Source of the DNA: Lentinula raphanica
Taxonomy: Eukaryota; Basidiomycota; Agaricomycetes; Agaricales; Omphalotaceae
Length of the DNA stretch: 64,000 nt
Reading direction: 5' to 3'
Assembly: GCA_027919835.1 (NCBI GenBank)
Contig: JANVFP010000004.1
Location: 1,178,001-1,242,000, forward strand
A program made the translations under genes and the position numbers. This document shows, piece after piece, positions 1-9,867 of this stretch (positions within the stretch are counted from its first letter, which is position 1; every line of letters begins with the position of its first letter). The notes under the pieces were generated by a model that saw only the letters and a program-made list of their open reading frames with translations, was not told the DNA's origin and did no database searches.

Positions 1-731
1 TATTCCAGTTTTGAAGCCATCTGAACAACGGAGGGATAAGTATACAATGGTTCGAAAGGAAATTTGTCCGAGAGAGGACGAGGTTTCAAACGAGAACGGG
101 AGGTGAAGGCAGATCGACCAGCTCTTGTAGGAAGAGGATCATCTGGAGGTGACCGAGGGTATCGAGTCGGATCAAGATTCTCTGAGTCCTCCGATCCGTC
201 GGAGGGTATCTCAGAAGAAGACGTCTGTGATAAAACTTGATCAGTGGTTCGGATTGTAATTGTTTTCGCTACCCAGTCAATCGACGGATTGCAGCGGGAG
301 AGAAAACTATATCCTAAAACTGCTTTACAAGAAGAATCCAAAGGTGTGACATAAAAGTCCAGAGGTAGTTGCTCGTTTGAAGGAAAAACTACCGATAACG
401 AAACGTATTCCGAGATCGGAGTCGGAGAAAGTGACCCATCAAATAATCGGAGATTGATCGGAGTAAGGATAGGTTTTGTCGGAATTCTTTTTTGGCGAAC
501 AAATGAAGTATCAATAAAACAATCAGTAGAACCGGAATCAAGTAAAGAATCAAAAGAGATGGAAATGTAATCAGAAGTAATAGTAGAGATTTTAGCAGAC
601 AGAGGTATGATGAAAGATTTCTCGAGATTAGAAAGAGCGGACGCGTTGAGAGTTAGCACCTCTGGTAGAGCACGAACCAGGTCAACGCAACTCCTGCTTC
701 GTGCAGAGGGACAGGAGTTGCAGACTATTTT
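1..731 (-). CDS. Ty3-type retrotransposon pol, protease region (partial, runs off window start)
   Basis: Reading on the minus strand in the -1 frame relative to gag, the frame is open from the end of gag (about 731) to the window edge. At 510-560 it encodes LLDSGSTDCFIDTSF, the active-site DSG of a retropepsin-like aspartic protease. A GYSFL motif follows about 80 residues later, then a Pro/Ser/Asp-rich linker. Reverse transcriptase and integrase would lie left of position 1. There is no suitable ATG; the frame is most simply reached by -1 frameshifting from gag. Protease identity is well supported by the motif and context. Whether the off-window part is intact cannot be seen. Confidence 0.8.
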
Positions 732-734
732 TCC
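687..734 (-). promoter_or_regulatory. Candidate -1 ribosomal frameshift site, gag to pol
   Basis: Minus strand reads CCG GAA AAA TAG at the gag end, so a lysine AAA codon can slip back one base onto AAA. Six nucleotides later (722-727) begins a perfect 10-bp stem, GCAACTCCTG (721-712) pairing with CAGGAGTTGC (696-687), with a 15-nt loop. The protease frame is open through this point in the -1 frame. Slip codon, short spacer and hairpin are the standard -1 frameshift layout, though the heptamer G GAA AAA is not the canonical X XXY YYZ. Confidence 0.6.
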
Positions 735-2479
735 GGTTCCTCCGACGGAGAGTCCGGAATCTCTTCTTCTTCGGCTACATCCTCGAGAACGCCAGCTCTG
801 CCTTTAGCAGCATTTTCTTTAGACTTCTTCCGGGGACAGTCCTTAAGGACATGACCACCTTGTCCGCAGAAAAGACAGAGATTAAACTTCTTACGACGTT
901 CCCGTTCCGCAGGAGTGAGCTTGCCGTCGGAGCCGAGGTTGTCTGCGATCGATTTCTTCGGAAACTTGTTGCCAGAGTTGCCTTTGTTGTTGTTGGAATT
1001 ACCGAACTTCTTTTGATTGTTAAAGTTCGAACCAGAGGACAAAGAGGACTGATTAGCACCAGAGTTCTGAGAGGAATTAAACGGTACCGGTTTCTTGCCA
1101 TCCTTCTTCCCTTTCTTTGGGTCCGAAGGCTCCGAAAACCGATGACTTTCCCGCTTCTTCTCTTCTTCTCTGCGCCAATAACGGTTATCCAACCGTAACA
1201 CTTCTCTCCGATATTCGGAAAGAGTCCGAGGTTCCGGCATACGAGCTATTTCGTCCTTAAGTCGGGGTGCTAGTCCTTTCTGATACGCCCATCGGAGAGC
1301 GTTCACATCCCAACCGGAGGCAGCAGCCAGAGTGTTAAACTTGATATTGTACGCTCCGACCTTTTCGTCGTTGCGCATCCGAAGGGTTCCGAGTTTGTCT
1401 TTGGACTCACCCTGCGCATCGTACAAACCAAAGTTTTCCTGCAGCTCCTGGACTAAAGCAGCGTATGACGTGGTCCAAGCAGGTAGAGCTTCGACATTCG
1501 GATCCAAGATGTCCGGTTCAAACCATTCACGAGCGGCGCCGGTCAAGTATGACAAGGCGTAATTGATTTTCCGCTGATCAGTGAAATAGTTCGGACGATC
1601 AATGAATACCAAAGACAAAGATACCAGGAAAGATTTGAGTTTTCGGGGGTTGGAACCATCAAATGGTTCAGGGTCTTTGACCTTCGTCTTTCCAGAGTCC
1701 GATTCCGACTCCTTCGGACGTAAGGCCGATGTGAAATCCGCAAGAGTGTCGTTGAAGGACATCAAGGCGTTAAGAGCCAAGTTATCTGACGAACGAGAAG
1801 AGCTCGAAGAGCGACTTCGAACCGACGGAGGTGGATTAGGAGGTGGGTCAGGAGGATCTCGATCGTCGCCAGGGCCTCCGGGAGGACCCTCAGGAGGACC
1901 ATCATCAGGTGGACCATCATCTGGTGGACCTTCAGGAGGATCACGTCTCGGGCCATCGGGAGGTCCTTCATCATCCGGTTCATCACCAGGGAAACCTGGC
2001 GGAAAACCCGGCGGATCCGACGGAGGATCACGTTGAGGTTCCGGATCCCTGGAATGATGACTACCTTGCGAATGTCCGGGTAGAGAAGGAACTTGGGTAG
2101 GTCTAACAGCTGCACAAGACGGAGTAGGAGGTGGTTGTAGTGGAGGAACAGGTTCACCTGCGATAACCCGTTTAGCTTTCGGAGTTAATACACGAACGTG
2201 TTCACCACTAGGCAGAATAGCAGTCTGATAGACATACTCCGTAGATTCCGAAACACCGCGAACGTTTTCAGTAGTAACCGTCGGAAGAGGAACAGGAGCG
2301 GGACCGAACGCAGAAATGCGCGGTCTCCGGTTACCAACTGCAGAGATAGATTCGTTAAAAGCCGTCAAAGCCTGAGCATTTGCAACAAAAGGATTTTCTT
2401 CATCCCGAGTGGGAGAAGGAGTACGAGGACGACGAGCAGCACGAGTTTGAGCCCGTAGTGTTCGTTGAGTGCGATCCAT
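725..2479 (-). CDS. gag: Ty3-type retrotransposon Gag
   Basis: This 584-codon ORF starts at an ATG 51 bp inside the LTR. The N-terminal third is disordered, with a long Pro/Gly/Asp-rich stretch (residues about 140-215) and a Ser/Arg run. A retrotransposon Gag capsid-like domain follows (about 265-440, with YALSYLTGAAREWFEP and ENFGLYD). Next come a Lys/Asn-rich linker and a single CCHC zinc knuckle near residue 535 (CLFCGQGGHVLKDC), which would bind the RNA genome. The ORF ends in an acidic tail at a TAG that sits just before a perfect hairpin. Apparent plus-strand ORFs here are shadows of this gene. Confidence 0.9.
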   Translation of the reverse strand: MDRTQRTLRAQTRAARRPRTPSPTRDEENPFVANAQALTAFNESISAVGNRRPRISAFGPAPVPLPTVTTENVRGVSESTEYVYQTAILPSGEHVRVLTPKAKRVIAGEPVPPLQPPPTPSCAAVRPTQVPSLPGHSQGSHHSRDPEPQRDPPSDPPGFPPGFPGDEPDDEGPPDGPRRDPPEGPPDDGPPDDGPPEGPPGGPGDDRDPPDPPPNPPPSVRSRSSSSSRSSDNLALNALMSFNDTLADFTSALRPKESESDSGKTKVKDPEPFDGSNPRKLKSFLVSLSLVFIDRPNYFTDQRKINYALSYLTGAAREWFEPDILDPNVEALPAWTTSYAALVQELQENFGLYDAQGESKDKLGTLRMRNDEKVGAYNIKFNTLAAASGWDVNALRWAYQKGLAPRLKDEIARMPEPRTLSEYRREVLRLDNRYWRREEEKKRESHRFSEPSDPKKGKKDGKKPVPFNSSQNSGANQSSLSSGSNFNNQKKFGNSNNNKGNSGNKFPKKSIADNLGSDGKLTPAERERRKKFNLCLFCGQGGHVLKDCPRKKSKENAAKGRAGVLEDVAEEEEIPDSPSEEPEK

Positions 2480-2517
2480 ATGGAATAGAGATGAATTAGT
2501 GCAACGTTGACGAGATA

Positions 2518-2528
2518 AGTTTTAATAT
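2518..2528 (-). other. Putative self-primer binding site of the Ty3-type element
   Basis: On the minus strand, two bases (GT) after the LTR end, the sequence ATATTAAAACT occurs. The same 11 bases occur on the plus strand inside the LTR at 2773-2783, so the minus-strand transcript carries the exact complement. This matches Tf1-type self-priming, where the 5' end of the mRNA anneals to the PBS. No tRNA 3'-end complement (TGG start) is present. Confidence 0.65.
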
Positions 2529-2530
2529 AC

Positions 2531-3118
2531 TGTTAGGACCGTGCCACCGACGGAGTCGGAGCTCCGATCAGAGACACAGAGGACTGTTGAACGTTAGTGT
2601 TGTTATTGAGCAACACCCTCGCCACGTTACCGTGTTCAACCAAGAGAGCAGAGGAGGACGAGTACAAAGTGTACGAAGTCCGACGGAGGTTCGGAGTCGG
2701 CGATGATCAACGATCAAGACGACACTGAGAGCACAGAGGTGAGTGCTAACGTTAACGAGGTAATCCAAGTTGATATTAAAACTGAGGTATGTAAGTATGT
2801 ACAGGCTCCTTATATACTGTACGGATAGTCAGTCTAATCTAAAATACAATAAGACGATACACATCTCGGTACTACAGCATCGGAGGTGAGAAAGACAATA
2901 AGCTATTGTAAAGTAAATCAATATAAAGGTCAGCTGAGCTGTCAGAGAATAAAACAATAAGATCATAATCAAAGAATAAGACCAGACCGATACGCCGACG
3001 GAATCGGAAGGAGGGACAAGGCGGACACTGTTAGGCATGACTAGAGAGATTCAGGAAATCTCTAAGTCCAATCGCCGAGTGAAGCTCCGACGGAGCTCCG
3101 AGGATTATGGTTGTAACA
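2531..3118 (-). repeat. 5' LTR of the Ty3-type element
   Basis: Bounded by TGTTA (2531) and TAACA (ending 3118), giving 588 bp. On the minus strand it contains a TATA box, TATATAAGG (2816-2808), 33 nt upstream of the predicted transcript start at 2783, so R-U5 would be 2531-2783. The right boundary is fixed because the DIRS-like coding sequence resumes directly at 3119. The partner LTR is left of the window, so the target-site duplication (expected GCTCG) cannot be verified. Confidence 0.7.
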
Positions 3119-3357
3119 GCTCGCTTGCAGTGAAAGAATCATCACACGACTCCATCCTCCTAGCTATTGCTGGTATAGTTCTCAAGACTGGTATTGACAT
3201 CAGAGTTCGTCATATACCTGGCAAGGACAACATCAAGGCAGACCTTCTATCTAGACTCCTACTGGATGACTTTAAGCTCCAGTTCCCCTCCTACCGCGTT
3301 CGCACTTTTGAGCCTCCAAGAGAGCTACTGCCGGCGCGATGGAGAGAGTCCTTTTAG
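3119..3357 (+). pseudogene. C-terminal RNase H fragment of a DIRS/Ngaro-like reverse transcriptase
   Basis: The frame encodes SSLAVKESSHDSILLAIAGI and RHIPGKDNIKADLLSRLL and ends with ELLPARWRESF and a stop. The first part is closely related to the minus-strand fragment at 9868-11066. IPGKDNIKADLLSR is the usual end of an RNase H domain, and the C-terminal signature is typical of reverse transcriptases of tyrosine-recombinase retroelements in agaricomycetes (family assignment from memory). The upstream part was displaced by the Ty3-type insertion at 3118/3119. No tyrosine recombinase is recognised downstream. Confidence 0.6.
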
Positions 3358-3398
3358 AGGCCATGGGTGAGCAGAGAAAGAGACAAGGCTGCTCTGCT

Positions 3399-3716
3399 TG
3401 TTAGGAAGCTCAGTTGTGCGTAGAACAACTGTGTATTTGTAAGTACCTGTTAGGAAGCTAGTTACAGGAACTTGTATAAGTATAATGTTAGTTATAGTAG
3501 AGTAGCGGCTCACCTCAGTTGTGCGTAGAACAACTGAGGGAGTCCCTGCCACAGCCTCGTCTGTGTATATCTGGTACTGTATAGTATTAGTAATACAAAA
3601 CGCGGAAGTAAATCTGGTGTGAGCTCGAGGAGAATGCATCGTTAAGGAAATGTCCAAGCTGGACCTATCTCGCTCCATGCAGTAAGTAGTGGTCACGTAC
3701 GAAGCACACTCTAACA
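3399..3716 (-). repeat. 3' LTR of copia-1
   Basis: 318 bp, TGTTAGG to CTCTAACA. It includes the last 17 codons of the gag-pol ORF. Two internal hairpins share the loop GCGTAGA; the second is a perfect 10-bp stem (CCTCAGTTGT 3513-3522, ACAACTGAGG 3530-3539). The terminal motif TGTTAGGAAGCT is repeated about 50 bp inside the LTR. Confidence 0.95.
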
Positions 3717-6700
3717 CCCCCCTGCTTCGTACGATCCAGTCGAAGCATCTCTACCATCTTACCATGGAGCTGCACCGACTGTGATTTGGTGAACACGTCA
3801 GCCACGTTTGCTTCTGACCGAATTTCAATCACTTCCACATCTCCGCTTGCGACGCGTTCCCGGATGTAGTGTTCGCGCATATCGATGTGCTTCACTAGAG
3901 CGTGTCGCTTTGAGTTTTCTGTCAGTGAGATGGAGCCGAAGTTATCGCCGTGCAGCCCAAGTGGACCCTTGGATGGTAAGTCAATCTCTGAGAGGAAGGA
4001 ACGGAGCCACATAGCCTGCTGACAGGTCCGGGAGAGCGCTATGTATTCGGCCTCGGTGGAGGATAAGGCCACTGTTGGCTGGCGCTTCGAGCTCCAGGAC
4101 ACTGGTGATCCTGCCATGAAGAACACGTATCCTGATGTCGACCGCCGTGTGTCGAGGCATGCACCATGGTCCGAGTCCGAGAAGGCCTTGGGATTCAGTC
4201 CGAGACCTGGTGTGTCCTCTTGTCCAGGTGGTGGCGCCTCATAGGTGATTGAGTACTCTGTCGTCGCTAGCAGATATCCTGCCAGCCATACGACACACTC
4301 CCAGTGAGCCCTACCTGGATTGAGTTGGAACCTGGCCAGGAGTCCGGCCGCATATGCTATGTCTGGGCGTGTACAGGTCTGGCACCATAGTACAGATCCT
4401 ACAAATTCGCGGTACGGTTTTCCGGACATGAAGTCCTGCTCGTCTTCGGGCAGTGGATTGGGAGCAGCTTCGAGTTTGATGCCTGGGGGAAGTGGTGTGT
4501 ATCGTTGTCGTACTCGAGTAAGGTTGAAGTGTTCCAACATGCGGAGGATGTACGCCTTTTGGGAAATGGTGATGGCCTTGGTCGAGGGGTTCTGTTTGAT
4601 GGTCATACCCAGCAAGACTTGTGTTGTGACTTCGCTCGCCTCCCATCGCTTCCCCAGGTCGTCTATTGCCTTTTGTCTTCCTTCGCTTGTTGATGAACCT
4701 CCGCAGACGTCGTCACCGTATGTGCTGGTTAGTGTGTATTCATCACCATCCCGCCTGTACCTAATGCATGGGTCGGCCCTAGAGGTAGTATACCCATCCT
4801 CCTTGTATCCGGCTGATAGCGTCTCTTGCCAATCGTGGCTTCCTTGCATGGTGCCATAGATTGACTTCTTCAGCTTGCAGACCTTATCCTCCTTTCCTAG
4901 TTCTATGAATCCGTCGGGCTGGCGCATATAGACGTCGTGTGTAATAGGTGAGTTCAGGAATGCTGCTGTGAAGTCGACCTGGAACAGGTGTAATCGAAGA
5001 GTGGCGACGATGGCGAGCACGATCCGTACTGATTCCATTCTGGCAACGGCCCCATAGGTTTTGTCGTAATCTAGACCTTGTATCTGAGTGAAGCCTTGTG
5101 CAACCCAGCGTGCTTTACGTTTCAACACCTCGCCCTCGGAGCCATACTTGACTGCGTAAGTCCAGCGCCCCCCCGTGAGATTGGCATCTGGTGGAAGGTC
5201 GACGAGATCCCAGCAGTCTTTTGCCTTCAGGGTGTTGAACTCCTTCTCCATTGGGGGCCGCCACAGCTCAGAAGACTTTATGGCCTGCTTGTAAGTATTG
5301 GGTACCCAGGAGTCCCCACTGACGGCTGCAAAAGCCCAGGGATTTTGGACGATCAGCGCGAAGGCAGTTTCAGCTGCAGGGGATGTAGTGTTGTCGTGGT
5401 CAAGTTCAGGTTCGGGATCGTCGTCCGCCGTCTGTGGCTGCTTCCTCGCTTCCTGGTCGCGAATCCGTTCACTTCGGCGGAGTGTAGAGGGATCAATTGG
5501 AACCTTGTGGGCACGTTTACGCTTGCCTGTGCTTCTCCCGGGTTCTGATTTTTCCAATTGGTCACCAGTCGATTGGTTTGTGGGCTCAATATGTACTGGA
5601 CCTGGGTTGAGCTGTTCAACTTCTCCCTCACCTTCCTCTTCAGTGTTCAACCTCGTACGGTGAGGACGACCTTCCTCAAACACCACATCTCTGGACTCTA
5701 TCATCTTCCGGGCGTCAGGGATCCACACTCGGTATCCTCGTCTTCCCATGTAACCAATTAGTCTCCCCTCAACTGCCTGTCTAGCGAGTTTGCCTTGGGT
5801 GTAGATATCTGGAAGTGTAGCCCATGCTCGACACCCAAAAGGGCGGAGGTGCGATACATCTTGTCTTTTCTGGAACCAGAACTCATTTGGGACTCGATCA
5901 GGGAAACGTGCGGATGGAATGAAGTTATCGACGTATATGAAGGTAGCAGCGGCCTCAGCCCAGAACGATGGGGGTAGACCTGAATCCTCGAGAAAAGTGT
6001 GTACCCCCTCCATCACGGTGCGGTTGCCTCTCTCAGCCATTCCATTGGCGGCCGAGGAATGAGGGGGTATCTTCTCGATTGTGATTCCTCGGTCTGCACA
6101 GTAGGCCTCCATGAGGCTGTTGTCTAATTCTCCACCTCCGTCGATACGTATCACCTTCAGACGCTTCCCCGTCTGGAGTTCAGCCTTCACTCGATACTTA
6201 TGGAACTCTTTCAGGGATGTCTCTTTAGCTTTGTCCGCTAGGAACGCAGGGACCCGTCTGGACGATGCTCCATCTGAAAAAAGCATCATGTATCTTGCTC
6301 CTCCCAAGCTCTTCGTTCTGGCCGGACCCCACAAGTCGATATGCACCCTCTCAAGAACTTCAGTCTCATGCGTCACTTTTTCGTCGAACGGCCGCCGTTT
6401 TGCTTTTCCATACAGACAATCTTCGCACATGCCTAACACCTGTCTGGAATTTATGTCAAGTCCGTCGACTAATCCCTGACTCTGCATTCTGAGAATCCGA
6501 GGTATTGCCACATGAGCCAGTCTCCTGTGCCAGGTGTGTATGTCCGTAGGTTTCTCGTGCGATCTGGCTGATGCTGCTATCACTTGTAAGACCTCAACTT
6601 CGTACATCTTTGACCTGCCCTGTCCCACCATGACTGTAGCGCCATCGGGTCGCTTCACTGTAAGTGTTCCCTTTCCCCATTCGCCTTTGAGTTGTTGCTG

Positions 6701-8140
6701 ATCGAGTGTCGATAGGGAGATGAGGTTGTGACCGAAATCAGGCATGTGTTTGACGTTGGTCAGCACGATCTGCTTTGGTACGCCCGCGACCTGGGTGGTG
6801 AACCTGACATTTCCGACAACCCTTATGTTGAACTTTCCAGCTTCTCCCGCTATCGCACTGTTACCTCGCTGGCCTTCTACCTCTGTATATTCGATGAAGT
6901 CAGATCTGTCGACCCAACAATGCTCACTAGCGCCGGAGTCGATGAACGTTCTGACCCGGCCTCGCGTTGCAGGTGCGTAAAGCATTTCATTATGACAAGC
7001 GGTGCAATTGACTCTTTGGCTAACTAAGTACCATCTACCGTCTCCGTTCCCTGGTACCCCCTCGCTTTCCTGGACACCTCGGTATCCCCTCAGAAGGGGA
7101 TGATCCTCACTGTCAGGTAGGTTGTTAGATTGGGGGGTACCTGGTACTGGACAGGCTGACGTACTTGAGTCAATAGCATCTGCTACGGCTTCGGCTGACA
7201 GGACATACGTATCGAGTGGAGAGGATGGAGAGGATTCGGTGGACGTGGATGCGGCGTTTGGTTCGGCGCTGTTGGCACTCGCGGTCTTCGTCGTCCTGGG
7301 TTCATTTTGTTTGTTGAACCTCCACGTCTTTGGTCCCTTCCCCTCGGCTCCTCCTCCTTTGGCCCAGCACTTCTGTATAGTGTGGCCCACCTTTCCGCAG
7401 TTTGGATTGGAGCAAGTCGGCCTAGGACTCTTGTCCCCAGTCATCGCATTGGCCGCATACGTGGCAAGGAGGGCCTTTATCTTCTTTTCCTCCTGTTCTG
7501 CCTCGTGACGTCGCTTTTCCTTCTGCAGCCAGATCGCCTGAAGTCGGATGAACGCGTCCATGCTCGATGTGCCGGGAGTGTTCCTAATGTCGGCGTCCCA
7601 CTCTTTGGGGAGTGATGCGAGGACAATGGCTCGGAATTGCGGATCTGATATCTGGGCCTCAGCGTTGCTCGCCTTCTTGAGCAGGTTACGCATGGTCTTC
7701 TTGTGGTCTTCCATAGTCTCCTCGGGGTATGAGTATCGGTGATTTCGCAGGTTCGTCTCGTGGATCAACAGGAGTTCCTCATTGGTCTGCTCAAACTGGG
7801 CAATCAGGTCTTGCCAGATCTGGGCAGCAGGCTTCGAGTAATCTACACCCAACCCTGTTGGGTCAACCATGTTCGAGACGATGGTGTTGACGGCGAATCG
7901 GTCCCGCGCATACCACTCTTCGGGAGCTGGAGTTTTGCTGTACGGTGCGGTGGTGATCGTGACTGTATCTGATGTACTGGTCTTTGGTTTCGGTATGGAG
8001 CCATCGAGGTAGCCTGCCAGGCCTTTTGATTCTATAGCGAGGGTAACTTCTCTTTTGTATTGCCACCAATTATCCTCCCCTTCGAGCATCATCTCGTTGG
8101 GGAATCGGGGTGCGTTCGGCAGGTTGGCTGACGACGACAT
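3665..8140 (-). CDS. Copia-type Gag-Pol polyprotein, intact
   Basis: A single 1491-residue frame starts at an ATG 81 bp inside the 5' LTR. Domains in order: a copia-type Gag (about 1-230), zinc knuckle CSNPNCGKVGHTIQKCW (about 240), aspartic protease with DSGASEHCW (about 405), integrase with an HHCC head and D,D-35-E core (IDLWGPA, IDGGGELDN, NGMAERGNR), reverse transcriptase with YGDD (YVDD in most copia elements), and RNase H (SWSSKRQPTVALSSTEAEY). The last residues are encoded in the 3' LTR. The order integrase before reverse transcriptase defines the copia superfamily. All catalytic motifs that can be judged are present. Confidence 0.95.
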   Translation of the reverse strand: MSSSANLPNAPRFPNEMMLEGEDNWWQYKREVTLAIESKGLAGYLDGSIPKPKTSTSDTVTITTAPYSKTPAPEEWYARDRFAVNTIVSNMVDPTGLGVDYSKPAAQIWQDLIAQFEQTNEELLLIHETNLRNHRYSYPEETMEDHKKTMRNLLKKASNAEAQISDPQFRAIVLASLPKEWDADIRNTPGTSSMDAFIRLQAIWLQKEKRRHEAEQEEKKIKALLATYAANAMTGDKSPRPTCSNPNCGKVGHTIQKCWAKGGGAEGKGPKTWRFNKQNEPRTTKTASANSAEPNAASTSTESSPSSPLDTYVLSAEAVADAIDSSTSACPVPGTPQSNNLPDSEDHPLLRGYRGVQESEGVPGNGDGRWYLVSQRVNCTACHNEMLYAPATRGRVRTFIDSGASEHCWVDRSDFIEYTEVEGQRGNSAIAGEAGKFNIRVVGNVRFTTQVAGVPKQIVLTNVKHMPDFGHNLISLSTLDQQQLKGEWGKGTLTVKRPDGATVMVGQGRSKMYEVEVLQVIAASARSHEKPTDIHTWHRRLAHVAIPRILRMQSQGLVDGLDINSRQVLGMCEDCLYGKAKRRPFDEKVTHETEVLERVHIDLWGPARTKSLGGARYMMLFSDGASSRRVPAFLADKAKETSLKEFHKYRVKAELQTGKRLKVIRIDGGGELDNSLMEAYCADRGITIEKIPPHSSAANGMAERGNRTVMEGVHTFLEDSGLPPSFWAEAAATFIYVDNFIPSARFPDRVPNEFWFQKRQDVSHLRPFGCRAWATLPDIYTQGKLARQAVEGRLIGYMGRRGYRVWIPDARKMIESRDVVFEEGRPHRTRLNTEEEGEGEVEQLNPGPVHIEPTNQSTGDQLEKSEPGRSTGKRKRAHKVPIDPSTLRRSERIRDQEARKQPQTADDDPEPELDHDNTTSPAAETAFALIVQNPWAFAAVSGDSWVPNTYKQAIKSSELWRPPMEKEFNTLKAKDCWDLVDLPPDANLTGGRWTYAVKYGSEGEVLKRKARWVAQGFTQIQGLDYDKTYGAVARMESVRIVLAIVATLRLHLFQVDFTAAFLNSPITHDVYMRQPDGFIELGKEDKVCKLKKSIYGTMQGSHDWQETLSAGYKEDGYTTSRADPCIRYRRDGDEYTLTSTYGDDVCGGSSTSEGRQKAIDDLGKRWEASEVTTQVLLGMTIKQNPSTKAITISQKAYILRMLEHFNLTRVRQRYTPLPPGIKLEAAPNPLPEDEQDFMSGKPYREFVGSVLWCQTCTRPDIAYAAGLLARFQLNPGRAHWECVVWLAGYLLATTEYSITYEAPPPGQEDTPGLGLNPKAFSDSDHGACLDTRRSTSGYVFFMAGSPVSWSSKRQPTVALSSTEAEYIALSRTCQQAMWLRSFLSEIDLPSKGPLGLHGDNFGSISLTENSKRHALVKHIDMREHYIRERVASGDVEVIEIRSEANVADVFTKSQSVQLHGKMVEMLRLDRTKQGGVRVCFVRDHYLLHGAR

Positions 8141-8190
8141 CGTGGAACTGGTGGTTATTCTTTTCGGGTTGATAAAATTTTCTTCCTTAG

Positions 8191-8220
8191 TTAGCTCTCG
8201 TAGAGCCGAGTCTCATAATC
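8191..8220 (-). other. Copia-1 primer binding site: complement of an elongator tRNA-Met 5' half
   Basis: The plus strand immediately abutting the 5' LTR reads TTAGCTC, then TAGAGC, then CGAGTCTCATAATC. This is the D-arm to anticodon-loop order of an elongator tRNA-Met with anticodon CAT at 8214-8216. The minus-strand RNA would thus pair with a tRNA fragment ending in the anticodon loop, the half-tRNA priming known for Drosophila copia and some yeast Ty1/copia elements. The tRNA comparison is from memory. Confidence 0.75.
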
Positions 8221-8538
8221 TGTTAGGAAGCTCAGTTGTGCGTAGAACAACTGTGTATTTGTAAGTACCTGTTAGGAAGCTAGTTACAGGAACTTGTATA
8301 AGTATAATGTTAGTTATAGTAGAGTAGCGGCTCACCTCAGTTGTGCGTAGAACAACTGAGGGAGTCCCTGCCACAGCCTCGTCTGTGTATATCTGGTACT
8401 GTATAGTATTAGTAATACAAAACGCGGAAGTAAATCTGGTGTGAGCTCGAGGAGAATGCATCGTTAAGGAAATGTCCAAGCTGGACCTATCTCGCTCCAT
8501 GCAGTAAGTAGTGGTCACGTACGAAGCACACTCTAACA
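8221..8538 (-). repeat. 5' LTR of copia-1
   Basis: 318 bp, same sequence as 3399-3716 as far as can be compared by eye, including both hairpins and the repeated terminal motif. The promoter should lie here on the minus strand. Confidence 0.95.
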
Positions 8539-9867
8539 CTGCTCACCCACCTATGGACTTGAACAAGTTAGATGATCGACATGAAGGCGGATTCCAAGGG
8601 TAGGGAGCCTTTCTGCAGGCCTCTGCAAACAACAGATCATCTCTCAGTAATTATAGTGCACTATTCATCACAACAGGTATGTACATGAAGGTCTTCACCT
8701 TCATCATACCTAATGTGTACATGAATACACTTAATTGCTGGCTACCTCTCAAGTGCTCTTGCCACTATACTGTGTACGCATACAGAGCTCTATTGTCCCT
8801 ACAAGTTGTCCACTATAACCCTATGATGATACTCACTCTGTGTTGAGTTATTCATAATTTTTCAGAATGCTTTAATAAAGCTTTTGAAATATTTTCTATT
8901 CTACACAAAGCATTCCTGGACCAAACCTATGGGTGTCTTAGATGGAAATATACAGTTTGATGTCCTCTTCAAGATGCAAATAATTTTGAAGGCATTTGGT
9001 CTAGTGGTTCTCCTGCAATCCTCATTTTAAAATGCACACTCAAAACACTTGTGTGTTATTTCATTCCCAGAGCCTTTATATCACTTAGCACCATGTCTAG
9101 ACTCATCACATGGATTCCTGGACATATTTCGGACATTTCCAGTGCTTATAGGGCGCCTGGATTATCAGCTGATAGCTGTACATGATCCCATCTTCACATG
9201 CATCAGGCAAATCATGATGGGGTTGATCTGGTCCTGATGGTGGCTGTTACAGGTGCCAGAGGTCTGAGCAGAGGCCTGTAAAAGCGAGTTTGCCCATCAG
9301 TTTTTGATCTCCCATTCTTCCTTTCCTTCCCCCACCATCTCTGACCTGGGTGAGGCTGCCTGCATGTCCCCTTGCTCTATTTGAGCTCTGATTTCACTAT
9401 CCAGCACATTCCTCCATCTGTACAGACTACAGGCCTTCTAGAGGTGTCTCAGATACAGGAATCTGGTATGAAATTTCGCATTTTTCACCATCAAGACACT
9501 GAACAGACATCAAAGCACATCCAGACAGATCTAAGGTGATCAGACACTCTAGGAGTTGATTCCTTTGTTAGATCTTGGGCTTTTGGTGTCTCAGTGCGCT
9601 CTGATCATGTCTGATAAGCCTCTACATTGTACTAACCCTTATCTACATAGATCTAACCTTGATCTGCCTGTTTTTCCTTCACCCTCCCTCCTCTCCCTTC
9701 TATCATGTATGTTCTCACTGTTTGTATATATGTAGTGGTATGTAGCTACATCCTTACTTATCCTGTACCATTATGTAGCCCTCCATGATCCGCTCTGAAT
9801 ATTATGGGCTTTGGCCCAGTGTTGGCTAACTCTAACTTCCTGTCCCACCTGAGTGCAAAAGGCAGAG
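8539..9867. other. Non-coding stretch between copia-1 and the DIRS-like fragment
   Basis: About 1.3 kb with stops in all frames and no recognisable domain. It holds a small inverted repeat near 8680-8715 (GTATGTACATGAAGG and its complement) and pyrimidine-rich runs around 9660-9720. It is probably decayed transposon sequence, perhaps the lost 3' part of a DIRS-like element, but nothing positive supports a gene. Confidence 0.5.

Larger units (their letters stand above)
3399..8538 (-). mobile_element. Complete Ty1/copia LTR retrotransposon (copia-1)
   Basis: The element has two 318-bp LTRs that look identical by eye, an uninterrupted gag-pol frame, a tRNA-like primer binding site next to the 5' LTR, a G-rich polypurine tract next to the 3' LTR (minus-strand GGGGGG at 3722-3717), and a perfect 5-bp target duplication CTGCT (3394-3398 and 8539-8543). 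It inserted about 40 bp downstream of the stop of the DIRS-like fragment. Identical LTRs and an intact ORF indicate a very recent and possibly still active insertion. Confidence 0.95.

Noticed and set aside
701..2100. Several plus-strand ORFs rich in Gly/Pro/Ser
   Set aside because: They lie opposite the Pro/Gly/Asp-rich part of the Ty3-type gag and show no domain; shadows of that gene.
3325..8539. Identical ORFs of about 108 aa at 3325-3717 and 8213-8539
   Set aside because: They are the copia-1 LTRs read through; identity comes from LTR duplication, not from a gene family.
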